A stretch of DNA of 64,000 nucleotides from assembly GCA_001936135.1 (NCBI GenBank), contig CP012816.1, positions 2,235,501 through 2,299,500 of the forward strand. The letters run 5' to 3'. Under the pieces are notes generated by a model. It did no database searches. It saw only the letters and a list, made by a program, of their open reading frames with translations, and was not told the origin of the DNA. The first letter of the stretch is position 1; each line of letters begins with the position of its first letter. Positions 54,369-62,475 of the stretch are shown piece after piece. The DNA comes from Saccharomycopsis fibuligera x Saccharomycopsis cf. fibuligera (taxonomy: Eukaryota; Ascomycota; Saccharomycetes; Ascoideales; Saccharomycopsidaceae). A program made the translations under genes and the position numbers.

Positions 54369-55466
54369 ATATTTTTGGTACATTAGCCATGTTGAATAGT
54401 TTGTTTTCTGGCTTTTTTCAATTTGTTTAACTGATATTCATCATAAAACGGTTTATAAACTGATAAAACATTTTATAAAAAAATCTGACGAACATTGACT
54501 TAAATCTGAGGTTTGGGATCCAGACTTGTGGTATCATTTTTCTTTCACCATTTACTTTCACATTTAACTATACTCAGATCAGTTATTATGTTACACTAAT
54601 TGCACACTAATTGCATTTTACTTTTGTAAATAGATAAAAACTGATACTTGTTTTATTTAGTCTGAATATTGTTTATAAACAATTCAACCCAATCTGGCTA
54701 TATACATTATTAATTAGTTTGTAGTATAAAGTCTACAATTGATTTATCAAATCCGGTCAACCTACTTTTAAATATTGTAATCCAAACCCCTAAAAAAAAA
54801 AAGGAAAAGATTTTTCCTTGTACCTATTTTTTACGTTATTATCTTATTTCTATGCAGAACGCTCAGCATTAATTTCTCTATTTTGGTAGCACCAGTTCTT
54901 CTTTTTAATGCAAATGTACTAAGTTATTAGACTCATTTTTTCTTTTTACCCGTGATCTATCAACTATCCATAATCGATAGAGAATATAAACTCTTGAGCA
55001 GATTTATACAGTATAGTTTTTCAATTAAAGTTCTTATCGTGTCGTAGGCTAGACTACTTCTTCTAGAATATTAGGTAACCGTAGATCCTGATTAATTTGC
55101 TAGTATCACTGGATAGAAGGATGTGGAGATCCCAATCCAAACAGACTGAGAGACAAATACTTAATATTTCTTACCTAGTACTCTCTAGAGCCTTCTAATT
55201 TGTCTCACACTATGTATATTATTCAGTCTGATTATTATTTTTATTTGGTTCAACTCAATATTGTTATATATTTAGTTATATTAGAAATATAAGGCTTTTA
55301 CATCCATTAGTTGTGAACCCTGAGATGTCATTAATCCGAAAGGAAACTTGCAAGCTCCGTTAGTATTGTGAATTTAGTAGTTTCTTCTGAAAAAATGTTC
55401 TATTAACCGAGAATAGTAAAAAGTTTAAATAGAATGAACCTAGTTTTTGACCAAAAACTATGCAAA
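54369..55466. other. AT-rich region between aminotransferase and tRNA-Phe
   Basis: This is 1.1 kb of AT-rich DNA. tRNA-flanking sites often hold Ty-like LTRs, so I looked for TG...CA ends and duplications and found none that are convincing. No gene is visible. Confidence 0.5.
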
Positions 55467-55553
55467 GCGGACTTAGCTCAGTTGGGAGAGCGTCAGACTG
55501 AAGTCTTTCAAACGGAGATCTGAAGGTCCTGTGTTCGATCCACAGAGTTCGCA
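55467..55553 (+). tRNA. tRNA-Phe(GAA) with 14-base intron
   Basis: The sequence folds as a standard tRNA-Phe: acceptor GCGGACT pairs with AGTTCGC (one G-U), the D arm contains TTAGCTCAGTTGGGAG, and the anticodon stem TCAGA/TCTGA encloses CTGAAGA with anticodon GAA. The T arm is intact, with B box GTTCGATCC. The intron is at the usual place after G37, 55504-55517 (TCTTTCAAACGGAG). Mature length is 73 before CCA. A T5 pol III terminator follows at 55557-55561. It closely matches Saccharomyces tRNA-Phe. Confidence 0.98.
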
Positions 55554-56334
55554 AACTTTTTGTTACTTTGTAAGTTTTAGTCTATCTTTAAAAGAATTTT
55601 TTTTTTTTTTTTTTTTTATTTTTTGGAAGAAGTTACGCAAACAGTAGGTAAATACACTTGGACCACATTTTCAACCTACTGTTATTTCAGTAAAAAGCGG
55701 GAACTAGTGTTTTGCTTTTTTGCACGTCCTCTTAATGATTGAAAAATTAAAAGAACCTATGGTGTCTTCCTTTTGAAAAACGAGTATTGCTGAAGCGGGA
55801 AAAAAGGATAAGAAAAATTTTGTGATTTTGGGTGCCAAAACGAGCTAAAGATGGGGTAAAGAAAAAAAAAGAAAAAGGTCATAAAGACAAGGGATTTACA
55901 AATGCGTATTTAGTATCACAATATGCTTTTCTCTCCGTGTAATAATATTGTAAGCTCTAGATAAAGGTTTGAATATTCATGCATGCTACCGTGTATATTG
56001 TGAGGTGCACCTGATCATAGTCACATGATTGTCACGATACGACTGCATAAAGCTTCTCATCATGGATTGCCGGCCAGAACTGGAAAAACAAGAGTAAAAA
56101 AAAAAATTGTTAGGCTATTGATTGATTCAGTCATGAAGGGAAAAGACGATAGTTGATCCCATTAGCGCTTGTTTTCGAAGATTTGATTCGACTCAATTTT
56201 GATTTGAATTTGAATTTGAAGCTGTTTTGGCTGATTGAGCAGCTTACCCTGAATTCATACACCATATATAATCATTTATAGCAACAAATTCGCTCCTCAC
56301 ATTGCATAATAATATTCAACCAAAAGCACAAATA
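55554..56334. promoter_or_regulatory. tRNA-Phe downstream region and GCD2 promoter
   Basis: This begins with the pol III terminator (T5, 55557-55561) and a run of about 20 T at 55597-55617. GCD2 promoter DNA follows, with a TATATAA near 56264. No other gene is seen. Confidence 0.55.
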
Positions 56335-57840
56335 ATGAGTGAACAAAAGCTTTCAAATAAAGAGCTAAAGGAACTAAAGAAGAAGGAGAAGGCTGCTAGA
56401 AGAGCCGCTCAGAAAGGTGATAGTGGCCAAACCGGCGCTCCAACAGGACCGCAAGCTGGTGGTAACAATAACGCCGCTGCTGGTGGTCCTGCTGGTAAAG
56501 TCGCTGGCGGAGCTGCTGGCGGGAAGAAAAGCAAAGCAGCCAGTCTTCCATCCATGAATCAAATCAAAAAGACAATAAACAAACCAGTAGACGTCTCGCA
56601 ATCGAAGGTGCCATCATTGTTTTCCCACTTGAGTACCCGCGAACAAAGAAATGCCAAGTTACCGTTAAACATTCTCAATGTTATCCACCCAAAGATTTTG
56701 GAACTCGCAGGCAAATACTCCAATTACACGATTGTTGGCTCGATTAATAGATGCAAGTCGATGCTCGAGGTGTTCAAGGTGGTGGTTTTGGATTACAAGA
56801 CACCAGAAAACATGACACTTACGCGTAGTTTGACTTCATACTTATCGTACCAGATTGATTACTTGAAGAACTCCAGACCCCTCAGTGTTACTATGGGTAA
56901 CGCCATTCGTTGGCTCAAGCAGGAGATTTCCGTGTTGAATATCGACTTAACGGAAGACGAAGCAAAGGACTTGATTATTGAGAAAATCGACACCTACATC
57001 AGGGAAAAAATCGAGTACACCGATCGGATGATCATCAACTTTGCCTCGGGCCACCTCACTGAAAACTGCACCGTTTTGACGTTTGGGCATTCCCAGGTTT
57101 TGGAAAAGCTATTCGTCCACGCCCACGAAGAGGAGGGGAAGAACTTCACTGTGATTGTCATTGACTCGCGTCCGTTATTCGAAGGGAAGACCATGCTCAG
57201 AAAGTTGATCAATCGCGGGATCAACTGCAAATACTACATGATCACGGCCCTTCTGAACATTCTCGAAGAAACTAAGATCGACTACGTGTTTTTGGGGGCC
57301 CACGCCATGCTATCGAACGGCAGACTATACAGCCGGGTTGGCACTGCGTTGATTTCCATGATGAGCAACAAGAAAAACATTCCCATCTTGGTGTGCTGTG
57401 AGTCCATCAAGTTTTCTGAACGTATCCAATTGGACTCGGTGACCCAGAACGAGTTGGGCGACTACGAAAACTTGATGGACATCATCACGGACTCGCCAAA
57501 GAAGAAGAACTTTGCCTTGGAGGGTTTCATCAAACAAAAGAAACAGGCGCAGGAGGGCAGAAGCGGCAGCGGCACCAACGGCGGTAAGCAGAACAGCAAA
57601 AAGCAGCAGCAGCAGCAGCAGCAACTTGGGCAGCAGCAGCAGCAGCAGAAGCCGAGAAAAGACGGCGCGTGCGCCGAGTCGCCGTTGAAGAAGGACATCA
57701 TCAATGACGACAACTTGAAAGTGCTCAACATCATGTACGACTTGACTCCAGCGTATTACATCAAGAAGATCATCACTGAGTTGGGCGCGCTCCCGCCATC
57801 GTCGGTGCCGGTGATCTTGAGAGAGTACAAGAGCAACTGA
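56335..57840 (+). CDS. GCD2: Translation initiation factor eIF2B delta subunit (Gcd2)
   Basis: This is the regulatory delta subunit of eIF2B, the nucleotide-exchange factor for eIF2 and the target of general amino-acid control. The 501-residue protein has a Lys/Gly-rich N terminus and the eIF2B alpha/beta/delta domain from about residue 95. It carries DYVFLGAHAMLSNGRLYSRVG, IPILVCCESIKFSERIQLDS and the invariant C terminus YIKKIITELGALPPSSVPVI. A polyGln/Lys insertion (about 405-445) lies in a loop also variable in Saccharomyces. The ATG at 56335 is chosen; the frame extends upstream without an earlier ATG. Codon 307 (57253-57255) is CTG where human and Saccharomyces proteins have Ser. The 3' half is markedly more GC-rich than the 5' half. 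Confidence 0.95.
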   Translation: MSEQKLSNKELKELKKKEKAARRAAQKGDSGQTGAPTGPQAGGNNNAAAGGPAGKVAGGAAGGKKSKAASLPSMNQIKKTINKPVDVSQSKVPSLFSHLSTREQRNAKLPLNILNVIHPKILELAGKYSNYTIVGSINRCKSMLEVFKVVVLDYKTPENMTLTRSLTSYLSYQIDYLKNSRPLSVTMGNAIRWLKQEISVLNIDLTEDEAKDLIIEKIDTYIREKIEYTDRMIINFASGHLTENCTVLTFGHSQVLEKLFVHAHEEEGKNFTVIVIDSRPLFEGKTMLRKLINRGINCKYYMITALLNILEETKIDYVFLGAHAMLSNGRLYSRVGTALISMMSNKKNIPILVCCESIKFSERIQLDSVTQNELGDYENLMDIITDSPKKKNFALEGFIKQKKQAQEGRSGSGTNGGKQNSKKQQQQQQQLGQQQQQQKPRKDGACAESPLKKDIINDDNLKVLNIMYDLTPAYYIKKIITELGALPPSSVPVILREYKSN

Positions 57841-58163
57841 GGCAACTGAGGCAACTGGGGGCTGCGCTCAGTTCCGTTTAGTTTAGCTGTCCATAGTGGT
57901 CTAATGAACGGCCAGAGATGCGGCTTTTGTCGCGTTGCGAGCAGGCGTAGGTAGTTAGCGGGTGGCGCCGGATGTGCTGCGTGGCGCCGAGCCGGGCAAA
58001 GCTGTGCGATATAGTTAGATTGGCGCTTCCATTTCGCACCGTAGTTACACGGGGGCAGTCGCAGTGTTGGCGAGTGCCACTGCTTGGCGATTCAAACACA
58101 GCAAGCAGGAGCACGGAGCACCGCGTCTCGCGGCCCGGGCAGTGGCTTGTCTGGAGTTATTCC

Positions 58164-58193
58164 AGTGGCAGTGGCAGTGGCAGTGGCAGTGGC
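58164..58193. repeat. (AGTGGC)5 repeat
   Basis: Five AGTGGC hexamers in tandem, followed directly by a run of T, about 240 bases upstream of the TATA box of the first dehydrogenase. Confidence 0.85.
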
Positions 58194-58463
58194 TTTTTTT
58201 TTTCCGTCGCCCACTGGCGTCTGCGGTGGAGGCTGCTTCCCAGTTGTCTCTCCACTGGCGCTGGCGCTGGTGGCGCCCGTGCTGGCTGGCAATGTGTCAA
58301 GCAAAGCGAGACACCAGCGCGGTCCGGACCGTCTGGGGAAACCGCGGGGACGAGCAGCGTCAAACACAGGTGAGCATTGGCGTTTGGAGCACTTGACACC
58401 ACGCGCTGCCTTTACCCTTTTATGGGGAATTCAGCTATATAAACCCACTGGGCTGACCTTTTC

Positions 58464-58483
58464 CACACACACACACACGCACA

Positions 58484-58515
<32 letters not shown>

Positions 58516-58516
58516 G
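58464..58516. repeat. (CA)n dinucleotide repeat in leader
   Basis: About 26 CA units, interrupted by a few CG and TA, lie between the TATA box and the ATG and so probably in the 5' UTR of the first dehydrogenase. Confidence 0.9.
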
Positions 58517-58565
58517 AGCGCCTCGCTTTCCCATAGCTACACACTTTCCAACTGCCGCCGCTACA

Positions 58566-59639
58566 ATGCCCGCAAACAACAACCCCTCTTTTGTGCTCCG
58601 AAAGAAACAGGACATGGTCTTCGAGGACAGACCAGTGCCAGAGATCAGCGACCCGCACTTTGTCAAGGTTGCCATCAAGAAAACCGGGATCTGCGGCTCG
58701 GACATCCACTACGCGCGCGACGGCGAGTTGGGCCCGTTCGTCGTCAACAGCCCAATGGTGTTGGGCCACGAGTCCTCCGGGGTGGTGGCCGAGGTTGGCG
58801 CCGCTGTCACCAGGGTGCAGGTCGGCGACAGGGTGGCGGTGGAGCCGGGCTATCCGTCGAGATACTCGACCGAGACGTTGCGCGGCAAGTACAACTTGTG
58901 TCCCGATATGAGATTCGCGGCCACGCCGCCGTACGACGGCACGTTGTGCCGCTACTTCTTGGTGCCAGAGGACTTTGTCACCGTCTTGCCGGACAGCGTT
59001 TCTCTCGAGGACGGCGCCCTTGCCGAGCCCTTGGCCGTCGCGGTGCACGCAAACAAGCTCGCCCAGACTACGTTTGGGTCGCGCGTCTATGTGTTTGGCG
59101 CCGGGCCTGTTGGCTTGCTCATCGTTGCCACCGCGAAGGCGTACGGCGCCACCGACGTCTTGGTCATCGACCTTTTTGAGGATAAGTTGGCGCTAGCCAA
59201 GCAGATGGGCGCCACCGCCACGTACAACTCCAGGGACGACAAGCACGCGCCGTTGCAGGCCCTCGTGCGCAAGCTCCACGAGACCTTTTTTGTGCCGGAT
59301 GTCGTGTTGGAGGCCTCGGGAGCAGAGCCGTGCATGAGGGTCGGCGTGGCTGCCACGGGCAACGCTGGCACCTACGTGCAGGTCGGTATGGGGAAGAATG
59401 AGATCGACAGGTTCCCGATTGGAGCCATCGGCACCACAGAAGCGGTCATCAAGGGCTCGTTCAGATACAACTACGGCGATTACCGAGACGCCGTGAAATT
59501 GTTGGCCAGCGGCAAGGTTGACGCCAAGTTGCTCGTCACCCATACGTTCCCGTTCAGACAGGCGAAGGAGGCCTACGAGCTTTCTGGCGCCGGCAAAGGC
59601 ATCAAGGTCATGATTGACGGCCCAACTGACGAGGACTGA
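58566..59639 (+). CDS. XYL2: NAD-dependent xylitol/sorbitol dehydrogenase, copy 1
   Basis: This is a zinc medium-chain dehydrogenase oxidising a polyol (xylitol or sorbitol) to the ketose. The 357-residue protein carries the catalytic zinc ligands Cys43 (GICGSDIHY), His68-Glu69 (VLGHESSG) and Glu154 (LAEPLAV), the NAD motif GAGPVG at 178-183, and Asp202 at the end of the second strand, which selects NAD over NADP. It ends KVMIDGPTDED, like Scheffersomyces Xyl2. The structural-zinc Cys cluster of animal enzymes is largely missing, as in yeast xylitol dehydrogenases. Leucine is written almost only as TTG and CTC; I found no in-frame CTG. A paralogue follows on the same strand. Xylitol versus sorbitol preference cannot be told from sequence. 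Confidence 0.9.
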   Translation: MPANNNPSFVLRKKQDMVFEDRPVPEISDPHFVKVAIKKTGICGSDIHYARDGELGPFVVNSPMVLGHESSGVVAEVGAAVTRVQVGDRVAVEPGYPSRYSTETLRGKYNLCPDMRFAATPPYDGTLCRYFLVPEDFVTVLPDSVSLEDGALAEPLAVAVHANKLAQTTFGSRVYVFGAGPVGLLIVATAKAYGATDVLVIDLFEDKLALAKQMGATATYNSRDDKHAPLQALVRKLHETFFVPDVVLEASGAEPCMRVGVAATGNAGTYVQVGMGKNEIDRFPIGAIGTTEAVIKGSFRYNYGDYRDAVKLLASGKVDAKLLVTHTFPFRQAKEAYELSGAGKGIKVMIDGPTDED

Positions 59640-59929
59640 TGCGCCTGCCTGCCTGCCTGTCATTGCCGCCGTTGCTTTTTCCAAATTTTGCTTTTGTTAT
59701 TTTTTGTTTTAGTTTTTTGTTTTAGTTTTTTGTTAGTTTTTTTTTGTTTTACCGTTTATGCCCAGTACCAGAGCTAGTCAATTCTCTTGCTTTTACAACG
59801 GCTGCTCGAGAGCCTGCTGTAGCTTGCTGACGGCCTCTGCTGCCAGTTTCCCGCTGACCGAGCTCGCGGCAACTGCACCCAGTAGTAGCCTGCGGACCTG
59901 CGGGCTGCTTCCAAAGTGCGGTCCGCGTC

Positions 59930-59956
59930 GCCTACTAGTAGCGCCTACTAGTAGGC
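59930..59956. promoter_or_regulatory. Palindromic doublet, candidate dimeric factor site
   Basis: GCCTACTAGTAGGC at 59943-59956 is a perfect 14-base palindrome. A near copy, GCCTACTAGTAG, starts 13 bases earlier. The pair sits about 65-90 bases before the TATA box of dehydrogenase copy 2, where an activator would be expected. The binding protein is unknown. Confidence 0.4.
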
Positions 59957-60062
59957 TACAGGCCGTACCCATAGGCTGCAAAACCGGGCGGTACGCGCTG
60001 TCCCAGCCACTCCCCGGGAGTATAAAACAGGCGTGCCGGTGCTTGGGCTGCGAGCAAAAGCG

Positions 60063-60097
60063 GGAAAGCAGGAAAGCAGGAAAGCAGGAAAGCAGGA
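60063..60097. repeat. (GGAAAGCA)4 repeat in leader
   Basis: Four tandem copies of GGAAAGCA plus a partial copy lie between the TATA box and the ATG of copy 2, probably in its 5' UTR. Confidence 0.85.
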
Positions 60098-60154
60098 ACC
60101 AACTGCAGACAAAGAAAGCACAGCCGCGCGAAACCCGAGCACAAGAAGTTCGCG

Positions 60155-61279
60155 ATGGCCCTTCTCCAAGGCAACGCCAGCCTCAACCCAGCGTTTTTCC
60201 TCAGAAAGGCGCACGAAACCTTCTACGCGCACCATCCGCCGGCGCCGCTATCGAACCCGCACGCGGTGCGCATAGAGATCAAAAAGACCGGGCTCTGCGG
60301 CTCCGACCTCCACTACTTCCACGAGGGCCGCAACGGGCCCAAGCAGGTGGTTGATCCGATGGTCCTAGGGCACGAGTCAAGTGGGATTGTGGCCGAGGTG
60401 GGCTCCGCGGTGACCAGGGTGCGCGTGGGCGACCGGGTCGCCGTGGAGCCGTGTGTCCCTTCGCGGTACTCCAGAGAGACCATGCTGGGAAAGTACCACT
60501 TGTGTCCGCACATGGAGTTCGCCGCCTCGCCGCCCGTCCACGGGACCCTCGCCAGATACTTTGTCGTCGAGGAGGACTTTGTTGTCAGGCTTCCGCAGCA
60601 CGTCAGCTTGGAAGAGGGCGCCCTTGCGGAACCGCTAGCGGTCGCGTGTCACGCCAACAAGCTCGCCCACACGACGTTCAACAGCAGGGTGGCGGTGTTT
60701 GGCGCCGGGCCGGTGGGCTTGCTTGTCGCGGCTGCTGCCAGGGCGTTTGGCGCCACTCGGGTGCTTGTGGTGGACTTGTTTGACGACAAACTAGCCATGG
60801 CCAGGCAGATGGGAGCCACCGACGTGCACAATTCCAGAGACGACAACAAAGACAAAGACACCACCGAAGAGCAGACCGCCCTGAACTTGGCCAGCCGGTT
60901 TTTCCAGCCGGACGTGGTGTTCGAGGCAACGGGCGCCAAACCGTGTATCCGCATGGGCATGCTTATGGTTAAACCGGCTGGCACCTATGTGCAGGTGGGA
61001 ATGGGAATGCACGACACGCTGGTTCCGTTGGGCCCCGTTGGGCGCAAGGAAGCGACTATCAAGGGCTCCTTCAGATACTCTTTTGGCGACTACAGAGACG
61101 CAGTGGAGCTCATTGGCAGCGGGAAAGTTAACGCGAAGCTGATCATCACCCACCGCTTCAAGTTCAAGGACGCCAGACACGCGTACGAGCTTGCGGGCAC
61201 CGGCAAAGCAGTGAAGATCATGATCGACGGGCCGACCGAAGATGACCTCAAGTTGGCTAGCGGGAAGCTGAAAATTTGA
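60155..61279 (+). CDS. NAD-dependent xylitol/sorbitol dehydrogenase, copy 2
   Basis: This 374-residue tandem paralogue of the preceding gene has the same ligands: Cys48 (GLCGSDLHY), His73-Glu74, Glu159 (LAEPLAV), GAGPVG at 183-188 and Asp207. It differs in a longer N terminus, an insertion rich in Asp/Lys/Thr (DDNKDKDTTEEQ, around 228-240) and a C-terminal extension after MIDGPTEDD. Unlike copy 1 it contains five in-frame CTG codons; that at 60485 (codon 111) lines up with the Ser of KSGHYNLCP in Scheffersomyces Xyl2. The two copies are clearly homologous yet well diverged, so the duplication is not recent. The substrate may differ from copy 1. Confidence 0.88.
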   Translation: MALLQGNASLNPAFFLRKAHETFYAHHPPAPLSNPHAVRIEIKKTGLCGSDLHYFHEGRNGPKQVVDPMVLGHESSGIVAEVGSAVTRVRVGDRVAVEPCVPSRYSRETMLGKYHLCPHMEFAASPPVHGTLARYFVVEEDFVVRLPQHVSLEEGALAEPLAVACHANKLAHTTFNSRVAVFGAGPVGLLVAAAARAFGATRVLVVDLFDDKLAMARQMGATDVHNSRDDNKDKDTTEEQTALNLASRFFQPDVVFEATGAKPCIRMGMLMVKPAGTYVQVGMGMHDTLVPLGPVGRKEATIKGSFRYSFGDYRDAVELIGSGKVNAKLIITHRFKFKDARHAYELAGTGKAVKIMIDGPTEDDLKLASGKLKI

Positions 61280-61605
61280 GTGTCCCTGGTCGAGACCGCA
61301 GCTGGTCTAGCAGCGCGCGCGCACATACACGTTGGATGCCATTCTATAGAACACCTTGCTTAATGGAACGCCAGCTCGGCTCAAAGAACATCGCCTACAG
61401 TTTCTGTAGTATACGGCAACAGGCCCACTGGGCCTTTGCATCGCAGCGTTTTATAAGTGACAGCAAGTCGTAGATTACTCTCATCAGCAGCTAGTGCCAG
61501 ATTGCAGCAAGCGTAGATACGGGCGAGGAACAATAGAAAGCAATACTAAAACAAAAAACAAAAAACAAAAAACAAAAAACAAAAAACAAAAAACAAACGT
61601 TACAA
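61280..61605. other. Convergent region dehydrogenase copy 2 / APC11
   Basis: The facing 3' ends meet here. A seven-base A6C repeat (61552-61597) reads as G/T-rich on the APC11 strand just past its stop codon. No gene is visible. Confidence 0.6.
61552..61597. repeat. (A6C)n repeat, period 7
   Basis: C residues recur every seven bases (61552, 61559, and so on to 61594) separated by six A. On the minus strand this is a GTTTTTT array starting about nine bases after the APC11 stop. Confidence 0.9.
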
Positions 61606-62171
61606 CTACTCGCCAGGAAAGCCACGTAAAACGTCCATCCTCCCCAGAAAATCTCTGACAACGTTTGCTTCTTCTTCCGTATGCCCACCGCCAGCAGTGG
61701 TAGTCATTGCTGCTGTCGTTGTCGCCGCCATTCTTGTCGCTACAGCAGCTGTAGTCGCCACCGCTCCGTTTGCAAACACCCTGCCGGGCGTTCTGTTGAC
61801 GTTATCGGCATTACCTTCAGCTAGCTCAACGCTGGAAGCGCTTATCTTGAACTCTTGTCTGCACATGGGGCAAAGCCCTTTGGACGATTCAGTGTCGAGC
61901 CATTTGCTAATGCAGTGCATGTGGAAATTATGATGACATTCACCAACAACTAGAGGACAACTGGAGGTTAGTGTCTTGCAGATACCGCCTCAACATGGTA
62001 TTGGAGCAACCGTCCATTTTACGTACCTAAAGGACAGTCATCTCCTGGATAACTACACTGCGGACATGTTCCATCAAACGATACTCGGCAAATACCGCAC
62101 AAATCGTCCTGATCGGGCACGTCCCAGTGCCAGTACGTGACGCTGTGCCAGTTCTTTATCTTCACTTTCAT
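61606..62171 (-). CDS. APC11: Anaphase-promoting complex RING-H2 subunit Apc11, two exons
   Basis: Apc11 is the catalytic RING subunit of the APC/C ubiquitin ligase. Exon 1 (62027-62171) starts MKVKIKNWHSVTYWHWD and contains the first zinc-ligand half, CGICRVSFDGTCPQC and YPGDDCPL. The intron (61950-62026, 77 bases) begins GTACGT, a less usual 5' site, has CACTAAC as branch point and ends TAG. Exon 2 restores VVGECHHNFHMHCISKWLD and KGLCPMCRQEFKI, completing the RING-H2. The product has 162 residues (165 in Saccharomyces). The last ~75 residues are variable, with an Ala/Thr-rich segment, and are not needed for the fold. It is transcribed divergently from MAD2. Confidence 0.95.
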
Positions 62172-62475
62172 ACTCTGGTGGTACTTGGAGGTCACCGTTT
62201 GTGATTTGCTATATAACCTTGGTCCTCTTCTGCACTGCATCACAGCTTTTGTTTGTAAATTCATTTATTTTTGTTATATGCCGCCACGTGACTGTTTATT
62301 TTTGTTTTGCCAAAAAGAAAAAGTCAACAAAACGGGATCAAAACTGGTTTGGACACACTGTTTTTCCGGATGACAAGGTCTTCAATTTAACTTGCCCACC
62401 CACACTTGCCCAACAGCCCTCCACGGTAGGAGTCCAGAGTAGCCGATACCCATCACCAAACAGTAGCACTTCGCG
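62172..62475. promoter_or_regulatory. Shared divergent promoter APC11 / MAD2
   Basis: Only 304 bases separate the two start codons. A Cbf1-type CACGTGAC lies at 62285-62292, near the middle. No clear MCB or SCB cell-cycle element was seen. Confidence 0.6.

Larger units (their letters stand above)
57841..58565. promoter_or_regulatory. GC-rich promoter of the first xylitol/sorbitol dehydrogenase
   Basis: This is a GC-rich region with a GTGGCA repeat (58164-58193), a TATA element TATATAAA at 58436-58443, 123 bases before the ATG, and a CA repeat at 58464-58516 within the probable leader. Overlapping open frames on both strands arise from composition and lack domains. Confidence 0.6.
59640..60154. 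promoter_or_regulatory. Region between the two dehydrogenases
   Basis: This holds the T-rich 3' end of copy 1, with TTTTGTTTTAG-type repeats at about 59698-59745, then the GC-rich promoter of copy 2. The promoter has an inverted pair GCGGACC/GGTCCGC (59892, 59920), a palindromic doublet (59930-59956) and TATAAAA at 60021-60027, 134 bases before the ATG. Confidence 0.6.

Noticed and set aside
55360-55554. Minus-strand open frame over the tRNA-Phe locus
   Set aside because: It is the antisense translation of the tRNA gene; the cloverleaf on the plus strand is unambiguous.
54369-56334. Possible Ty-like LTR near tRNA-Phe
   Set aside because: No TG...CA terminal pair, target duplication or retrotransposon coding remnant was found.
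58084-59048. Open frames overlapping the promoter and start of dehydrogenase copy 1 on both strands
   Set aside because: The conserved enzyme occupies the frame from 58566; the others translate CA and AGTGGC repeats or antisense.
58566-61279. Bacterial horizontal transfer of the dehydrogenase pair because of high GC
   Set aside because: The proteins resemble yeast xylitol dehydrogenases, avoid CTG (copy 1) and have yeast TATA promoters; the GC shift also spans part of GCD2.
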